A program made the translations under genes and the position numbers. Below, piece after piece: positions 62,169 to 64,000 of a stretch of DNA of 64,000 bases; position 1 is the stretch's first letter, and every line of letters begins with the position of its first letter. Under the pieces are notes generated by a model, which worked only from the letters and a program-made list of their open reading frames with translations, was not told the DNA's origin and did no database searches. Where the stretch lies: contig NZ_AUMN01000016.1 of assembly GCF_000430705.1 (NCBI RefSeq), positions 1-64,000 of the forward strand, in the 5' to 3' direction. Source of the stretch: Arthrobacter castelli DSM 16402 (GTDB taxonomy: Bacteria > Actinomycetota > Actinomycetes > Actinomycetales > Micrococcaceae).

Positions 62169-63749
62169 TTACTCCACCTGCGCGATACCGGGAGCCCCGG
62201 CCTCCACGTAAACGCTCGCCGCCGTCTGGATCGGGGCACCGGTGCGGGTGACGTAGGGAACCACCCGGTAGTCGGTCCGCCAAGTGGTGGGTGTAACGTG
62301 GCAGCGGACGTATCCGCGCTGTGCGTTGTGGAACTTCATGTGCGGGTTCTCCTGCAACCATATTTTCCCCAGCTCATCCATGGGCGCCCCGTCACCACCG
62401 GAACTCAACGAAGTGCCGAGGAACTCGGTGCCGATGGTCGGCGAGGACAAGTCGTCGAAGTTGATCTTCATATTGGCCGCAACGCTGCGGTGCGCGTCGC
62501 CGGTGAGAATCACGAAGTTGTCCACGTCCCTGTCCCGCACCCCGTTGAAAAGCCGCTGCCGGGCGGCGGCGTAGCCGTCCCAGGTATCGCGGGCCAGCCG
62601 TTCTTCCGGTCCGGCCGTGTGGTCGGCCTGCATGACGAAGACCTGGTTACCCATGATGTTCCACGTCGCCGTCGAGTTTGCCATTCCGTTCAGCAGCCAC
62701 TGTTCCTGGCCGGCCCCAAGCATGCTCCGTTCCGGATTGGCGCGGTCGGCCTCATTGGTGATTTGATCATCCCGGTACTGGCGGGTGTCGACCATGTTGA
62801 TTTCGGCGAGATCGCCCAGGGCCAACCGCCGGTACAGCTGCATGTCCGGCCCGTTCGGCCGCGACACCAGCCTCAGCGGCTGGTTTTCGTAGAAGGCCTG
62901 GAACGCGTCGGCGCGCCGTTGCAGGAAGACTGCCTTTTGCTGGTCCGCCTCGTTGTCCGGCTGCGAAATGCTGCCCGCCCAGTTATTCTCCACTTCGTGG
63001 TCGTCAAGGGTGACCAACCACGGGAAGGCCGCGTGCGCCGCCTGCAAGTCCGGATCCTGCTTGTACTGGCCGTACCGCACCCGGTAGTCAGCGAGGGAAT
63101 AGATCTCCGCGTCCGGCACGTGTGCGCGGCCGATGTGTCCGTTGCCGCCTCCCTCGTAGATGTAGTCGCCGAGGTGTATCACCAGGTCCAGGTCCTCTTG
63201 CGCGAGGTGGCGGTGCGCGGTGAAGAACCCTGCCGGATAGTTCTGGCAGCTTCCGAAGGCAAAGGTGGTTGATGCCAGGGCCTGCCCGGGTGCAGGGGCC
63301 GTCTTGGTGCGGCCCACCGGACTGATCTCCTGGCCCACGCGGAAGCGGTACCAGTACTGCCGTCCCGGTCGCAGTCCGTTCACTTCGGCATGGATGGAGT
63401 GGCCCAGTTCCGGGGTGGCGCGCTCGGCCCCGGCCCGGACCACGCGCTTGAAGGACGGATCTTCGGCAATCTGCCAGTTGACGGGCACATTCTTGTCCGG
63501 CATGCCGCCGCGACCGTCCGGCTCGAGGGGGTTGGGCGCCAGCCTCGTCCAGAGCAGCACGCCGTCCGGCAAGGGTTCTCCGGAGGCGACGCCAAGGCTG
63601 AATGGGTTGTCCGTAAACCGCGGATTGGCCCAAGCCGGGCTGGGTGAGGAGGCGACCGCGGCGACAACGGCGGCAAGCGTCCCTGAGCCCATCATCGCGA
63701 GGACGTTCCGGCGGTCATACGTTGGCCGCTGGGCGGCAGGACGGGACAT
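62169..63749 (-). CDS. phoD: Alkaline phosphatase D (PhoD), Tat-exported
   Basis: 526 residues. A twin-arginine signal (YDRRNVLAMMG) is followed by a hydrophobic stretch and the AWA cleavage site near residue 41. The PhoD core shows TFAFGSCQNY, LDLVIHLGDYIYEGG, TLDDHEVENNWAG and ILTGDAHRSV, the metal-binding set of PhoD (Ca/Fe). It releases phosphate from diesters and monoesters outside the cell. No Pho box could be identified upstream. Confidence 0.95.
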   Translation of the reverse strand: MSRPAAQRPTYDRRNVLAMMGSGTLAAVVAAVASSPSPAWANPRFTDNPFSLGVASGEPLPDGVLLWTRLAPNPLEPDGRGGMPDKNVPVNWQIAEDPSFKRVVRAGAERATPELGHSIHAEVNGLRPGRQYWYRFRVGQEISPVGRTKTAPAPGQALASTTFAFGSCQNYPAGFFTAHRHLAQEDLDLVIHLGDYIYEGGGNGHIGRAHVPDAEIYSLADYRVRYGQYKQDPDLQAAHAAFPWLVTLDDHEVENNWAGSISQPDNEADQQKAVFLQRRADAFQAFYENQPLRLVSRPNGPDMQLYRRLALGDLAEINMVDTRQYRDDQITNEADRANPERSMLGAGQEQWLLNGMANSTATWNIMGNQVFVMQADHTAGPEERLARDTWDGYAAARQRLFNGVRDRDVDNFVILTGDAHRSVAANMKINFDDLSSPTIGTEFLGTSLSSGGDGAPMDELGKIWLQENPHMKFHNAQRGYVRCHVTPTTWRTDYRVVPYVTRTGAPIQTAASVYVEAGAPGIAQVE

Positions 63750-63850
63750 GGATCACTCCTGGACAGATTTCGGGTACCCATCCAGTCACTCGCATGCGGA
63801 CAAATTCGGCCTGCACGCAGCATGAACATGCACTGTCCGCCGGCTGAAAT

Positions 63851-64000
63851 CTATTGCGGCCCCAGGTCGGGCACCGGCAGCCGGAAGACGTCCTTAAGCG
63901 CCCGTTCGGCGGCAAGGTACCCGCACATTCCGTGCACGGCCGGGCCCGGCGGAGTGGACGCCGAGCACAGATACACCCCGTCCAGCGGGGTGCGCCACGG
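63851..64000 (-). CDS. Phytoene-desaturase-like FAD oxidoreductase, C-terminal fragment
   Basis: Only the last 49 residues are in the window; the gene continues beyond base 64000. The sequence [20 protein letters not shown], followed by [12 protein letters not shown], is the FAD-binding C-terminus typical of phytoene dehydrogenase/CrtI-related and carotenoid-isomerase-like proteins. The TAG stop is at 63851-63853. Which member of the group it is cannot be told. Confidence 0.8.
   Translation of the reverse strand, partial: PWRTPLDGVYLCSASTPPGPAVHGMCGYLAAERALKDVFRLPVPDLGPQ

Noticed and set aside
1-64000. rRNA, tRNA, CRISPR arrays, insertion sequences and prophage
   Set aside because: I looked for conserved rRNA segments, CCA-ended cloverleaf-like stretches, spaced direct repeats and transposase motifs and saw none; a covariance or profile search was not possible.

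Overview
The window is high-GC DNA from an actinomycete, most likely a Micrococcaceae/Arthrobacter-like organism. This rests on the block dnaB-rplI-rpsR-ssb-rpsF, the HNH protein of the 13E12/DUF222 type, GTG and TTG starts with tight ATGA/GTGA overlaps, and the family content. No rRNA, tRNA, CRISPR array or prophage was seen. The chromosomal origin is probably not far away, since this ribosomal/helicase block is usually origin-proximal in this group, but dnaA and dnaN are not in view.

Region 1 (1-7.9 kb) is core replication and translation. A 5'-truncated HNH gene is followed by dnaB, rplI, rpsR, ssb and rpsF on the minus strand. dnaB carries two in-frame inteins. One sits in the Walker A loop and has class-3-type residues (Ala1 with Trp, Cys and Thr). 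The other is a class 1 intein at the site used by the Synechocystis DnaB intein. Both retain LAGLIDADG homing endonuclease motifs. The dnaB upstream region (5350-5602) holds a dense cluster of DnaA-box sequences beside AT-rich tracts.

Region 2 (8-16 kb) is metabolism and regulation: a proline-catabolic PutA with a divergent LysR regulator, an M18 aminopeptidase, and a TetR regulator divergent from an NAD(P)-binding epimerase-like gene with clear operator repeats.

Region 3 (16-55 kb) is dominated by membrane and envelope-sensing modules. They include a flotillin with a downstream ABC pair, four NarL/LuxR-type two-component systems (three of them beside ABC transporters, one beside a DUF6069-like membrane protein), a DrrAB-type exporter, an ABC exporter driven from an apparently leaderless small HTH gene, an MFS/ABC-F pair, and several orphan membrane proteins. 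Around 42.8-47.5 kb lie a YceI-family gene, a degraded phnM remnant, an NhaA antiporter fused to a DsbA-like thioredoxin domain, and an M20 amidohydrolase.

Region 4 (55-64 kb) is a sugar-uptake and oxidation operon: lipoprotein binding protein, two permeases, a ThuA-domain protein and a Gfo/Idh/MocA oxidoreductase. A LacI regulator lies at its far end, and a perfect 14-bp palindrome lies in front of the first gene. A Tat-exported PhoD phosphatase and the C-terminus of a phytoene-desaturase-like oxidoreductase close the window.

The most interesting signals are the double-intein DnaB next to the DnaA-box cluster, the clustering of LuxR-type sensor/ABC modules, the leaderless HTH-ABC unit with an operator over its -10, the phnM remnant, and a strongly recurrent decamer, GACGACGGCG.
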